From Hanleya hanleyi (taxonomy: Eukaryota; Mollusca; Polyplacophora; Lepidopleurida; Hanleyidae), in contig JAVTVY010025196.1 of NCBI GenBank assembly GCA_036873755.1, positions 1-64,000 of the forward strand: DNA of 64,000 bases, written 5' to 3'. The notes under the pieces are model-generated. The model was not told the origin of the DNA. It worked only from the letters and a program-made list of their open reading frames with translations, and made no database searches. A program made the position numbers and the translations under genes. Of the stretch, positions 21,540-35,000 are shown piece by piece; the stretch's first letter is position 1, and each line of letters opens with the position of its first letter.

Positions 21540-21656
21540 CCAATAGAACAGAGAACCTCCAATAGAACAGTGAACCTTCAATAGAACAGTGAACCTCCAA
21601 TAGAACAGAGAACCTTCAATAGAACAGAGAACCTTCAATAGAACAGTGAACCTCCA
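21540..21656. repeat. 19-bp minisatellite, six copies
   Basis: CAATAGAACAGWGAACCTY is repeated six times head to tail with one to two differences per copy. The single-copy equivalent appears in other copies of the long repeat unit (about 37415 and 45971), so this is a local expansion. Confidence 0.9.
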
Positions 21657-21780
21657 GGATTTGAATATCAAGGTTTAGAGAGTAAATACAATACGCTATT
21701 CACTCAACATAGCCTCCAAACCTCAGCTTTATAATGTTCCATCCGAGTTGGGCTTTTCGGCTGCACATGATACACCCATT

Positions 21781-23099
21781 TATTATATACTTGGCGATGA
21801 GATAGTGAAAATTATCAATCGAATAAAAGCGATATTTTCACAGTGATGATATGAAAAATATCATCACGGTGATGATATGACAAATGACGTCACAGCGCAC
21901 AAATACATGTCACCGTGGGCACAGTGATGAGGCAATTGACCGAACCTCCACAAGGTTTATGCGCCAAAGAAAAACAAGCTAAATATTTGGAAAGGATTTA
22001 TATGTTATTATGCCTTATGTTGACCAGATTTCGAAGGAAATAAAACACAAATAGGCATTAAATGGATAAGAAATACCCGCAATGACGATAATGGGTCGAC
22101 TCGTCACGTACGCGTGCACCAACACATGCACGACGTGACTGCAGTTCGACAGTGCAGCCCGCTGCAGGGTCAGACTCAGAGCAGTGCAGCGTGCAAGACG
22201 AACTAGCGCGGAAAATAAAACACATTCCTCAGTTGAAGGCTCGAAATTGGGGTCATATCATGAAAATGTTGCACCAAAGTTGATGAGAAAACATGAAAAA
22301 CAACTCAATTCAACGACAGTGAACTCTTGTCAGTGAGTATTCATTCAGAATCGGCAAAATCACAATGATAACTCCGCAGGCTCTCACCACCGTCGAAGCT
22401 CCACACAACAACAACCACGTACGACCGGTAAATCTAAATCTGGCTATAACTTATCGTAACCATTCGATTTTGCTAAATCAAAATAGTGCTATTTGGGTAG
22501 ACATGAACGAAATCAAGGGCGAATGCGGATTTTATTTGAAATGAGAATATTCTGTGCAAAGACAAACACCGTGTGGAACCAGGGAGGTCAACGAGAAACC
22601 AGTGCGTCAGTCCTGCCCGAATGCAGACAGCGAAACAAGCCAGACTCTACACAGGATCGACCGTGCTTTTCTGCCGAAGGGGAGAGAAAGTGGGGGGGTG
22701 TTGGCTGACGGGTCGGCATGAAAACGTTCATTTGAGATATAAAGCTGATCAATTTCTTGAGATCTGCTAGATGTCATTGATACTAAAGTACAGGATACCC
22801 GACTGAAAGAAATTAGCTTGCAGCACGTGCGATTTGTTGTCAGCAAAGTAGTCCGCGAGTGACGTCACAGAGAAAATAACCTGTGTTTCAGTGTATCTTC
22901 AGTCGAAGAAGCCAACAAAATCTGAATTATTTTAATGTTTTAAAAAATCAGGATAAAGTAGTACAACAGAAGTATATAATAAAAAGAAAATCACCTGTTT
23001 CTTGACGAATACCATAAATAATTCATCTCGTGGGGTGAGAAAATTGGCATTTTCTCACCCCACTCGATGAAATATTTATGGTATTCAAGAAACAGGTGG
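21781..23099. mobile_element. Insertion in long-repeat copy 1, unclassified
   Basis: The sequence departs from its paralogue after ACACCCAT and rejoins at ATACAGAATGCC, so about 1.3 kb was inserted or is missing elsewhere. It contains a GTGATGATAT/ATATCATCAC hairpin near 21844-21870, a GTGCAG-rich stretch near 22150-22200 and, at the right end, a separate hairpin element. Frames at 22493-22846 show no domain. Its ends and target duplication are not resolved. Confidence 0.5.
22992..23098. mobile_element. 107-bp hairpin MITE
   Basis: CACCTGTTTCTTG on the left faces CAAGAAACAGGTG on the right. The arms of about 50 bases include GGGGTGAGAAAA facing TTTTCTCACCCC around a TTGGC-type loop, with a few mismatches and one 3-base offset. 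No coding capacity. Confidence 0.85.
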
Positions 23100-25529
23100 T
23101 ATCCTCTATATACAGAATGCCGGTTGAAGCCAAGAAAAGAGATCTGACTCATCTTCGACTGCTGATTCTACCGCTCCTTTAGATTATTGGAGTATAGCTG
23201 TCACGGGATGACTTTCGATATTCCTTCAACGGTTCACCACTCGCAATGTAAACCAATACGTTATGTCGAATTTCGTCCACTATCAGATTAGGATCACTCC
23301 ATGAAACTAATGAAAATTTGATTAAAACGATAGGCAGAAACGGAATGCGGTAGTTTGAAGTGACAATTCATTTAAGCAGCTAATATGCTGTTCAGCGAAA
23401 TATCCCATGGTTGTTTTCACTGTTCAATGTTTCTTGGTCAAGAATGTCACCGCATCAGTAGATTGCCTATGATGCTGACGTGATATTCTTTATCGATATG
23501 CTGTGCCTAATAATTTATGGAGAGGCATATTCTTCTATGTGCCATCCTGGTTTTTCTTAGCTAAGATTTCATCAATTATTTTCTCGACAAGAATTTTTTA
23601 TAAAGCCGTTAGCTGTTATTAAAATTCTCGGTTGACATCGAAGTCGCTTCCGTCGATCATTTTTTTATTAAAAAGAACATCACTGCAGTTTTGTGAATCA
23701 AATTGTTTTATTTCCAATATTGTGTGTTAGTTTTTCGATAATCCACTGTTATTTTCAGTAGGAAAGGGGAGTTGTCCAATATAGCCGCCATAAACTTTCT
23801 ACCTACAAAACTACGAAAAATCTACACTGTGGTGTGGGGATTTTAGCAGTCTATTCCCTCAAATAATTCAAAGACCATATTCAGACTATCATTCAGGTAA
23901 CTTGTGCATGTTTGGAGATCATCAGATAATAGAGCTGACAAATTGCCTTTAAATTCGAGTAATACAGTGCTGAATGAAATCTGTTTTCAATGTTGAAACG
24001 TCAGCGTTTTGTTAGTACTTACAAGCGTGTTAGCGTAGGTGGCTGAAACCATCAGAAGGAAACTTATATAACGACACTAGCCACTTAAATCAATAGTAAG
24101 TTGGTCCAAGTGCGAAGATCGTGCTGGGAGAATTTTTCAATTACCAATCTTAGAATGTATTGAGGACATGTCTGTGATGCCATTTATGAAGTGATTTTGA
24201 TGCTGAATTCATGTGGGATGTAGGTTGATCTCAGACGGTATATCCCGCATAGTAAATGGCTTATTCGTTTAGCGATATGCTGTCTTTCCGAACGTGAACC
24301 ATCTTTGTTCAAGTGCAATATCTCAACTCATCCGCAGGATGCCTTCATTGGCTGCAATTTTCTGCTACTGTCGCAATCCAATGAATCCAGTACATCTAGG
24401 AAAGTAAATCTGTCTCTTTCAGAAATCGATTGAACATGAGCGTCAGATGATGACCTACTGGTCGTCGTGATTTGATATCAGCACACAGTCGTACATGTCT
24501 AGCCTCTATCATTGTCTGCCCGGACAAATTCTCCTATAGTACTATATTAGAAAATATCTGAGTGTGTGTTTAATTACATTGCTTTCGTGCAGGAGGTTCT
24601 CTCTCTACCCCAGTTGAATCCGTTTCTAAGATTAAAGGATATTAGCGCGGCTAATTTCCTCTACACCATCTAACTTTCTTGACACAACGCACATGTCCCA
24701 GCTATTATTCCTGCTGGACATGCACCTCTATTTCGCCAAAGGATCGTTTCTGTTGGAGCGTGATGGTTATGGTCAATTTACTGAAGCTTAGTACCATATA
24801 CTAGTTATCCGTGATACTCAGTACCTTTGTGCTAACATTCCAGCACATAACTTCTGTTTTGTGGACTATTTTATCATAATTATGTAATTAACACCCTTCT
24901 CTATGTCCGGGTCACTGACATGCCAGCTCTGGATTCAATTAACGAATCGCTGTATTATCATATATCACGAATACTGGGTCATGCGTTGCGATTATTCATC
25001 ATAACCGTATTAGATTCTCGTTTGTCTCTTCCGTTCCGAAGTCAAATACTTCATCGTTACTTTTAAAAATTGGTGTCGTATTTGAGAAAGGTATCATTTT
25101 ATATTCATATCAGCTTATGTTCTCCATACCATATGCTAGCTTTGAGATAATCGAATATCATCCGGGAATCTAGAGCGATATCCACAGGACACTAATCTAA
25201 ATACAGCTCGGCTTTATAATTATCCACCCGATTTGGGTTTTTCATTTTAACCGTGATTAATATAACATTTTGCGAAATCAGTTTGGCGATAGACGAGAGC
25301 AGGTATTTCCTGCTTAAATATATGGAACGTCATCTATAGTCTTGAACAGATATGGAGATTTCATCTCCAGCTGACGATTCCTCGTAAATTGTCGTGTATC
25401 TACCACTGAATGATTTTCGGCATTCGAATTGAGGTTAACCCTCTCGATACCAATATTGAATTCCGATCACTTCAATGAGATTGAGGTACACTATTAATCG
25501 TGGAATTTATATGCTTGAAAACGTGAGTA

Positions 25530-26455
25530 GGGAGATTGGGGTACACTGGGACATTTTTCATCCTTTTGCGAAAATCTCTGCTATTATTGTCCTGTAGAGT
25601 AGCATTCTATATTCTAGTTATAACTAATATTTAGAATGACATAATCATACAAAAAAAATTCTGAAATATCTATTATACTTTTCTCCAGAATTCGTTTCTA
25701 AAAAGTGAAAAAATGTACCAGTTTGCCCCGAATATGGGCGCACTGGGACACACGCTGGGGTGTGGTAGGACAACAATCAAAATTTGAATCAAGTAAATAC
25801 TGATATGTTTCATATGAGTTTAGAGGATCCTACAACGATGATTAAGTTAGTTGCAAGTTTAGACCCCTGCTTTACATAACATATTTCCCAGTGACCAAAT
25901 TCGAAAAAAAATATTTTGTGTGTTTCTCGTGCCAATAAAAGCATCTGACTTTGAAAGTGTTAGTAACCCTCATCAAATCCGATAGGACAGCCATTACTAC
26001 TATCTAGGAAACAAAATAATGCACTATAATAGCATTCTAGGATGAAAGTAAATTTCACCATTTGATTACTAGTGTCCCAGTCTGTCCCAGGAGCATGATA
26101 TATTTCGTTTTATGAACAAAACTAATACATACATCTGTGATTTTAATTCGATATAATTAAACTGTCGCTTTGTCCATCGTCTCTCAGTATTAACAAAAGA
26201 GCAATGAAGTACTGCTGAAAACTTGGTATCACAAAATATCATCCTCAGTCCTAAAAATTTACTTGAACTGCTCAAAAACAATTTTTTCCCCTGTAATTTT
26301 TAACCAATGATAGTTTTCACTTGTAATCAATATAGAAGTTGTATGGGGGTGGTGGCTTACAGCTGATAATAATGTAATGTGCTTCCTGTCCTTGACATAG
26401 GATCTAGATGGTTTGTCCCACTGTGCCCCATGTCCCACTGTGCCCCAATCTCCCC
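25530..26455. mobile_element. TA-flanked DNA transposon, non-autonomous, 926 bp
   Basis: The left end GGGAGATTGGGGTACACTGG and the right end, read as complement, GGGGAGATTGGGGCACAGTG are inverted repeats of about 25 bases, flanked by TA at 25528-25529 and 26456-26457. Further copies of the GGGACA/TGTCCC and GCCCCA words lie near both ends (25730-25750, 26085, 26415). The paralogous unit near 33900-33925 has the uninterrupted site. The interior frames (26069-26281, minus) show no transposase motif. The TA duplication fits Tc/mariner or ISL2EU-type elements. Confidence 0.85.
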
Positions 26456-26896
26456 TATAGAAAGAGAACTACAATACCCAACATCCGATTATGTTTAGAA
26501 TAATACACTGGAGTGGGAATCAAATTCGGACATCCTCACTGTAAAACACCAAATTCCCAGCAGTAAATGTGGATGCTTTATACCACGCAATCAACTCGCT
26601 TCCTCGAAATAGAAAAGTAACTTCGTAAATTGGAGCTAGGAAACCGTACTTCCACTAACTCTCTGATAGGCTGAAATGATGACTCTGTTCTTACTGCCAA
26701 ACGTACATAATATGTAAGCCATCTAGAAGGAGAACTACGATTCTCAACTACATTTAGGATAGCACCTCTGATGGCAGTGTGCTGCCTTATATCCTAAGGG
26801 TTGTTGGTTCTATTTCACCGAGAGAATAACCCTTTTCTGTACTTCCATAAGAGAGGGTTTTCTCATAATATTCTCTGTAAATCCTATGCGCGATAA

Positions 26897-28153
26897 GGGA
26901 GCATGTCAAAATTTGGACAGTGGAGCGTGGTTCATGATTCAAGTATGACCGATCCGATTGTGACGTGCTGAAATCAGATTTTGTCATCGGCGCGGTCGAA
27001 AGTTCACGCTCGCCAGGTCCAAAACTAAAACGCGGTCTAAATAAAACAATTCAGATATATGTTTGCAATTTATTTGTGAAAGATACATATTTTTTAGTTG
27101 CATCGGCCATTTTACCCCGGAGACTTCCATCATTCCCGCATGCCGTTCTCACTGAAAATCCACCAGCATTAGGCATATATTTACGCACTTTTCCTTTCTG
27201 TCAGTTTATTCATTTTTCATTATTTCACCAACAGACTATCAAGATCCATATAAATTGAATGAAAATATTATGGCGAAAATGGATAGGGACGATGCATCGT
27301 TATACTTTCACCGGCCCTTTTATACTGGAGATTCAAAGCAGCGCCCGTTATATATTGGCGAATTTCTTCTTTCTTGTTATAGCTAAACTCGTTGAAATCT
27401 TTCAGTAACAGAAAATTGACACCTTTCTGTACGTTGGGATATGAATATGAACGCAAATTTAAGAATACAAGTGTATTTACGACGTAAAAAACGGCCAAAC
27501 CCAGGTCACATTTTCACCCACCAACAAGGGAGTGGAGTCAAATAAAAGCATTCCGTGTATAACATTTTATTTCTGAATTCTGCGGAAACAGCTAAGAATT
27601 CCCGGTTTTAAATTATCGTATCTTTTGTTAACTGATCCCGGGCTGGTTTTAGAAAAGGTGAAGCTGCAAATCGTTTCCAACAGGCCCGCATTTCAAGCTT
27701 GCACTCTCTCACCAACGTGACACATATAATGGGTATTGAACGGTCTGAATATCAAATGTCTAAGAGGAGAAGGGTACGGTTTTGTGCAAATTACACCTTG
27801 TTCAGAATCCAAAAATGACCACGTCTAAAAAGGACCGATCCGCACTGCAGAATGGTCCATACTGCAGGACCGGTGTCATGGATAAGAATGTCCTGGAGAT
27901 AAGTGCCCCTTTTCATATCCTTTTCTATTGCAACCAAGGACGGATACATGTCACCAATGTAGAGAAAAGTGTCCTAGCATGGTTAGAAGAAAGGGTCCGG
28001 AATCTCGTAGCAACCGGACATTCTTAGCCTCCACACTGAGACCGGTCGTTTCTGGACGAGAGATCGTTCTCACGCATAGAGAGTTGGACCGCTCACACGT
28101 TCTTTTGTTCACGCCGAAATGCAAAAATAACGGTTCAAATTTTGACATGCTTC
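26897..28153. mobile_element. Harbinger-like non-autonomous element, TAA duplication
   Basis: The left end GGGAGCATGTCAAAATTTGG and the right end, as complement, GAAGCATGTCAAAATTTGAA form ~20-base inverted repeats, flanked by TAA at 26894-26896 and 28154-28156. Empty sites in paralogous units confirm the insertion (GCGGGATAACGTGCTG near 34337). The 3-bp TAA duplication is the PIF/Harbinger habit. Interior frames of up to 97 codons are unrecognised, and no DDE or Myb domain is seen. Confidence 0.8.
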
Positions 28154-28792
28154 TAACGTGCTGTGATCAGTCATCCGACACACGAGTGTTCGAGACGTAG
28201 GCAGACAAATCACGACGCTAAATCACCAAAATACATCCCAACCTCAATCGTTTGGGATGTATTTCCATCCATCGGTTATATGAAATTCTCTTCATCCCAA
28301 ATATAATTTAATGTAATATCTTCGAGTGACAGTTTATTACCCTAGTTAGACGGGTTAATTTTAGGATATGACTTACCACCAAGAAATTTTACATTTTTTT
28401 ATTATTGTTGATCACATTAATGACTTCTTGCCCAATTACAATGTTGAGAAATCACGGTTACAATAAAGAGTACTTATCTCAGTCAATTGAACCTAGATGT
28501 TATGTTCGTGTTCGCACCATGTAAACTTACAGCTGTTAGCCCAAAAATACGGCACTTTGGTAATACTTTGCTTAACTTATAATGGGGGGGGGTGCATTTT
28601 CCGCCTCCCCCCCTCCCCTACCCCACCCCTGTTGGTTTTTTGCTCCTATCTCCAGAAAGGCAAAAAATCAGAGCTGAATCTTCGGGACTTTGTAGATTAT
28701 CATATTGGGGTAATTTTCAGCCTATTTGCATGACCCCCCGAGCAGAGGATCATGAGTAAATTCAAAATGGCGGTCTGATAGCGACCCAAAAC

Positions 28793-29868
28793 TACTAGTG
28801 GATATGATTGTTGAGGAATTGGAAAAATTACAAACTTGGTTCTCTTGTAACAAATTGTCACTAAATGTTTTGAAATCAAAATTTATGTTTATTAAGCCAT
28901 CTAGACGCCGTGCATGCAATTTCAAACCTAAAATATCTATATGTGGTACTGAACTCGAGCAAGTCTCCCATTTCAAATTTTTAGGGGTGCATTTTAATGA
29001 TCGTCTCAATTGGACAACACACATTGACGAAATACGAAAAAAGATTTCAAGAAATATTGGCGTTATCAATCATATCAAATCTACTCTGAACAAAAAATCG
29101 CTCTATATACTATACTATTCCCTAATCTATCCATATCTATCATATTGCAACATTCTATGGGGGTATACGTATCCAACTCATATTGAGCCCTTGAAACGAT
29201 TACAAAAAAAGATTGTTCGTATAATCATGTCAGCCGACAAGCTAGCTCATACAGATCTACTTTTTAAAGAGTTGAATATTTTGCCAGTTGCCAGTTCAAA
29301 CGATCATTTAATTTCGTTGCTCGTGCACAAGTTTTCATTTCATAATCACTTGTTACCCATTTCACTTCGAGATTGCTTCATGAAGATATCAGCTATCCAT
29401 TCCTATCCAACTCGACAGTCTACCATAAATATCTATCGTCCATTTTACTCATCGGATCTTTCATACTATTCGGTTAAGATAAAGGGACCTCGGTTGTGGA
29501 ACAGTTTGCCCCCTAAGTTAAAATCTACTCCATCCTTGTCACTGTTTAAATCGCAATCGCAATCTTATTTTAACAATATTTAAGTCCCTAGTGTATTACA
29601 TTATAATACCACACATAGTTTCATTTGATTATGGTAGATTTTCTGTGGACCACAAGGTTCTTGTTTTATTTATACAAATGATATCAGCTGCCTGTCATTC
29701 CTACATGCATATTTATATTCATCAAAATCATGTATGCTTAATATTAATTTAATTAATTTGGGATAGAACAAGCCCTTCGGGGTTTTATTCCCGCCAAATG
29801 CTTTATACTGATTTATACACAATATTACATCTGGTGAATAAAGTACTGATACTGATGTTGGGTACCAG
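28793..29868 (+). mobile_element. 5'-truncated non-LTR retrotransposon
   Basis: It contains the end of an ORF2-type reverse transcriptase, a ~285-base 3' UTR, AATAAA at 29837-29842 and a short (ACTGAT)n tail at 29844-29856. Both edges are placed by alignment of the surrounding TTAA element with 51604-52191. Protein style and simple-repeat tail point to the Jockey/CR1/Rex1 group; the clade is not settled. Confidence 0.75.
28798..29583 (+). pseudogene. Non-LTR reverse transcriptase, C-terminal part
   Basis: The open frame of 261 codons starts within the protein, since the upstream part was lost on insertion. Recognisable blocks are LQTWFSCNKLSLNVLKSKFM, then KFLGVHFNDRLNWTTHI (thumb region), then YYSLIYPYLSYCNILWG, and near the end GPRLWNSLPPKLKS with SLSLFKSQ. 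The catalytic YADD-type motif and endonuclease domain are upstream and absent. The stop is at 29581-29583. The frame is unbroken, which suggests a fairly young insertion, but it cannot encode an active enzyme. Confidence 0.8.
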
Positions 29869-32089
29869 GAAAGAGATGTTTTTGTCATATTTCTTCATAA
29901 TTTTTGCTTTTCTGTATGGAAAAGGGGGGTAAAATCTATTTTATTTCATATCAGCTTATTATTTACTAATTTATCATGCAGTTTTTGCGAAGAAATAACA
30001 AAAATAAAAAAATCGAAAATTCTGATCAAAAAATGGTCCAAAAATGCTCTTTTTGAAAATGAATCATCATGGCGGCCATCTTGGATTTTTTTACATTTTC
30101 TTGTAAAGCTTGACCCAATGATATAGTGTGGGAAGTTTCAACCCTCTAGCCTTAGCGATAGCGTAAATATATAGGGGGACTTTCCACCCTTCATATCAGA
30201 TCCTCCCCCCCCCCAGGCTGCGGTACACCCCAAATCGCCCAGGCCAGATAGGGTTAAGAACTATGGCGTCATTGTTTGAGAAAATAATGACTTCCGCTTC
30301 TTCTGTAAATATCCTACTTCCCAACAGCTTCATTAAGGGTAGAGAAGATAGCGTTTGATGCAAATTTTAAGTAATGACTATCCAATAGAAAAAAAGACGG
30401 ATCGGATGAATATACAGCGCAAAAGAATTTTCAATAAATTTAATCATTTTTTTTTTATTATTATTTTAAACTGTATATTCAACATTTCTGTGCATTTTAA
30501 AACGATTGGCTCACAACCGACTGGGAGTGAGGCAAAATCGTACGCATATGCCGTGTCCCGCATTTTTGGATACGATTGTTCTGTGTTCCTCCATCGCTAA
30601 TAGATGCTACATTTAGTGTTTACTTCTCCGTTTATGAAGAAATTCTGAAATTACTAGTACTCTTCAGATTCGCCTTTATATTTTCCTGCCACCAGTATAT
30701 GTTGTCGCTTTACTTACAGTCTATTGTCCTCGGTGTCCATAATTTGCATCGACTCTTACGACGGACGTTCACAAAGCTCGCCCATTACATATATGCTGGA
30801 GTTCATGCGGTCACGTCATTCAAGCTTACATATGTACTGGAACAGCTAAACAAAGATGTTAATGATACATAGGAATTCCAGAACATGGGATAATTACTCA
30901 TATAATGGGGCTTGGTTCGTCTTGGAGTGCAATGTAGCCAGAATAAAATATAACATTTGTTTTGTCAAATCATGCGTTGTACATCACAAATGTGACAAGC
31001 AAAGAATGACTGAGATACATAATCTGAAAACAAATTTTGGAATTTCATTTGGATAAAAAAAAACAATTGTCAGTGATTAGGATTTTATGTATGATTAGGA
31101 TCATCATGGTAGTTGAAAACTGTTGACCGCTTTGCTCTTATAAGAAACCATGTTGCGTTCTTATTATTTTTATTTCATATATATTTAAAATTTGGTGCTG
31201 TCATACGAAAGAGTCCTTTCGATCATTGATGTGGAAATTCTTTATAGACAACGACTGAATATTGAATGTCGCATTTGACCTTTGCTATGTGATTTATTGC
31301 CAGTTTGCGCAGTTCTATGTTACCGCTACCATTATCGTTTGCTTTATATCTGTATATGATGAAAGTCTATGGATACCTTACCCTCTTCATAATAATTTGA
31401 ATTTCATATACATGACCAAGGTTATTGGCATACTGACGACGTTGGAGCTTACAAACTTGTGTTCGGAGGGCAATTAACTTACATTCTACGAAAGTTATCC
31501 TCGTTTGTCCTACCATCGTCTAATTACACCGGAAGCTTCCAAAACTCTTTTGTTTCCACCTGCTTGGTTGGCTGGTCTATTTATGAATCTGTCGAATCTG
31601 GTGATATGGGCAATGTGGCCAGGTCATTCGAGGTGACTGGATACTCAAGGCATCATGTTTAAATAGAAGTGACATACATGTACCTTCTGTGAAGGAGCAT
31701 TTGTATACAGAGAAGATGGATAATCAGTTCTGTGTTCTCTACATGAAAATACTCTTTTAGATTACAGACGGATGGTCTGGTCTGCACAATATAATTGCCA
31801 TTCTTCCATGATCAGAATTTGTAACCTACCAAACTGGGGGTGTACTGACAGCAGGAGGTACATGTACATAATATGATGCCATGAAAGAATGCATAGCTCC
31901 AGTCCATCTAACAATAATGTATCCCACTACAGATTTTTTTTGTCATTTACTGCTGAAGGATATGCTTTCTATAATCTAAAAAAGTATAATATTTTACAAA
32001 TATTGGTAACATGCAGAGAAGACATTATTTATCCTATCAAATAAGTCGGTTTCATAATAAATATGAATTTTTATCATCTGTCACAAGTG

Positions 32090-35000
32090 TTACATGTACA
32101 ATTACACTAATTCACTAGATATCCTTGTTGAGAGAATTGTGTGAGACTGGACAAATTGTGTGGCTCTTCGCCATGGGACGGAACATCAAAGCATTAGTGA
32201 AATTATTCCAATAGCCTATTGTCACATTTAAATAGTCCAGTTGCAGTGCCAGAGGCTCTACTTTATTTATTGGAATTTGACAACGAATGTCAAGGTTACC
32301 GCACAGGTGATCAACACCTATATATAAGGTGTTCTTTCAAATTGACAAAGTGCCTGTAGTTTTGAATAATACAGTGCAAAATGGTTTCACTGTTGTAACG
32401 CCAAGATTTTTAGCTCTATTTCTGTCCATAGTGAGAGGATCTTGGGTCATTTTCCACCTGCCTATCTTAGAATGTTTTGGGGACATGTCTGTGATGCTAT
32501 TTAATTTGTTTCTTTGAGGCGATTAGTTCATATGGGAGGTAAGTTGACCGCCGAGGGTACATCCTGCGCAGTAAATGCCTCAATCAGTGAGCGATATGCT
32601 GTCATTCCGAACGGGAACATGCTTTGTTTAAGTGCCTATCTCAACTCATCCACAGGGTGCCTTCACATGCTGCCGTTTTCTCCTATTGTCACAATCCAGT
32701 GTATCAAGTAAATTTAGGAAAGTAAATTGATCTCGTTTAGAAATCAATTGAACATGAGCGTTAGATTATGACCTACTGGACATTGTGATTTGATATCACT
32801 ACACAGCCGTACATGTCTAGCCTTTATCATTGTCTACCCAGACAAATTCTTCTAAAGTACTATCTTAGAAAATATCTAAGTGTGTATTTAATTACATTAC
32901 TTTCGTGTAGGAGGCTCTCACAATGTATCACTGGAATCCATCTCTAAGATTGAAGGCTATTAGTCGGACTAATTTCCTCAACTCCGTCTAGCTTTCTTGT
33001 CGCACCGCGCACTTCCCGGCTATTATTCTCGCTGGTCATGAAACTCTATTTGGTCAAAGGATCGTTCATTTTGGAGCGTGATGGTTATGGTGTCTTGTCC
33101 TCTTAGAATCTCAAACACAATTTACTGAAACTCAGTACCATATACTAGTAATCAGTGGTACTCAGTATTTTGTGCTGACATTCCAGTGCATAACTTCTGC
33201 ATTGTGTACAATTATATCATAATTATAGCTTCTTGTACCATTCTTCTCTATTTCCAGGTCACTGAGACGACACTTATCCGTTTAAGGAAAGTCAATGTCG
33301 ATAAAGATCTGGAATCAATTAACGAACGACTGTATTTTCATATATCACTATTATTCGGCCATGCGTTGCTGGGATTATTGATCATAACTGTATTAGATTC
33401 TCGTTTGCTTCTTCCGTTCTGGAATCAAATATGTCATCGTTAATTCTTACAATTTGTGTCGTATTAGATACATACAAGTATCTCTCATGTTCTTATCTAT
33501 TTATCTTCTCAATACAGTATGATGGCTTTCAGATAATCGAATATCATCCGGATGTCCAGAGAGATATTCACAGGACCTAATCTCGGTTAAAGGTTAAGCT
33601 CGGCCCGTTTTTTGGTATTTTTGGTTTATCGCTTATCAATATGCCATTTGGCGAATCTAGTTTGGCGATAGACAGCAGGTTTTCACATGCGTACCTATAC
33701 AGAATGCCATTTAGTCTTGAAAAGATTGGACTCGTCTCCGGCTGTCGATTCCTCAGCTCAATTCAGATGAATTTTCGTGTAACTTCCACCGAATGGTTTT
33801 CTGCATTCAATTTCTGGTTAACCCTCTCGATACCAATATTGATTTCCGTTCACTCCAATAGGATTGAGATACAATATTAATCGTATATGCTATATGCTTA
33901 AAAAAAGTAAGTATATAAAGTGAATTCCAATATCCAATTATTGTTAGGATAACACTCCCGAGTGGGAATCAAATCCGGCCATCCCCAGAGTAAGACACCA
34001 TAACCCCAGCAGTAAATATGGATGCTTTATGTCACTCGATCAACTATCTTACTCTAAATAGAAAAGTAACTTAGTAGATCGGAGTCAGGAAACCGTACCT
34101 GCACTACCCCTGTGATAGGCTGAAATGATGACCCCGCTCCTACTGTCAAACGTACATAATATGTAGGCCATCAAGAAAGAAAACTACAATACCCAACTAC
34201 GTTGAGGATGGCATTTCTTTGGCAGTGTATTGCCTTATATCCTAAGGGTTGCAGGTTCTATTTCCCCCACGAGAAAAACCATTTTCTGTACTTCATTAAG
34301 AGAATGTTTCATATATTATACTTCGTGAATCCTATGCGGGATAACGTGCTGGGTTCATTCATACGATATGATTTCCTCGAATAGGAAAATATATCCCATC
34401 CTCAATGGTTTGGGATGTATTTCTTCTCTCGAGTGAGAATTTTCGTCCCTCTGTTCTATGGAATCCTGTTAATCCCAAATATTATTGGATATAGTATCTT
34501 TGTGTGGCAATTTATTAACAACTAGGTTAAAGACGAGTTAATTTTAAGAGGGATACTAGGATATAACGCGCTGAGTATGCAGACTAATTCTAATGCTGAG
34601 TAAGGACTGAATGATTCCAAACAAATTGTTTCTCCACAATCACATGCAAGTATTATGGCAACATTTTCCACCGCCATTGGATGTTAGTGTTAGGGTTTAC
34701 TTGCCTGTTTGAGAAAATTATGAAATTACTCGTGATCTTCGGTACATGATCCTCTTTGGGTACAGCCAGGATATCGGCATGTGGGATCACATCACTTCTT
34801 CTCAGATAGACCGTTACATTTCCCAACACAAACTTACATTTTACCACCATTCAAACCATTTTCCGTAATTTTAACCGGCACTTACGGCTGACGTTCACAA
34901 CGTTCGTCCATTTCCATCTGGTAGTTTCACATAGGCTAATATACATTATCACTACAACTCTTTGATTCGTGTACATAAATTAGGCGAACAATGGTGTTAG

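Larger units (their letters stand above)
20940..23769. repeat. Long repeat unit, copy 1 (with a ~1.3-kb insertion)
   Basis: 20940-21780 and 23100-23769 match 45200-46798 and 47391-47500 in the same order. Shared words include GAATTTCGTCCACT, AAAACGATAGGCAGAAA and CATGGTTGTTTTCACTGTTC. Relative to the second copy, 21781-23099 is extra. The copy holds a decayed version of the minus-strand frame seen intact at 37241-37558. All frames are broken. Confidence 0.7.
28572..30257. mobile_element. TTAA-flanked element family, copy interrupted by a LINE
   Basis: 28572-28792 and about 29869-30257 align in order with 51604-52191 (shared CCGAGCAGAGGATCATGAG, CTATTTGCATGACC, TTTATCATGCAGTTTTTGCG). The right terminus is CCCAGGCCAGATAGGG followed by TTAA at 30254-30257. 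The left terminus after TTAA (28572-28575) is diverged. About 1.08 kb of LINE sequence splits it. Confidence 0.75.
23770..32089. repeat. Long repeat unit, copy 2, interrupted by three insertions
   Basis: The homologous parts are 23770-25529, 26456-26896, 28154-28571 and 30258-31680; they align in order with 32090-35820. Landmarks are GAGCGATATGCTGTC-like words near 24270, TTGGAGCGTGATGGTTATGG at 24754, ATATCATCCGG near 25156 and TTATATCCTAAGGGTTG near 26789. Insertions at 25530, 26897 and 28572 account for the extra length. The small terminal exon of other copies is degraded here (about 24898-25062). Confidence 0.7.

Noticed and set aside
21540..21656. Regularly repeated 19-mers considered as a CRISPR-like array
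   Set aside because: Units are head to tail without unique spacers and the genome is clearly eukaryotic; it is a minisatellite.
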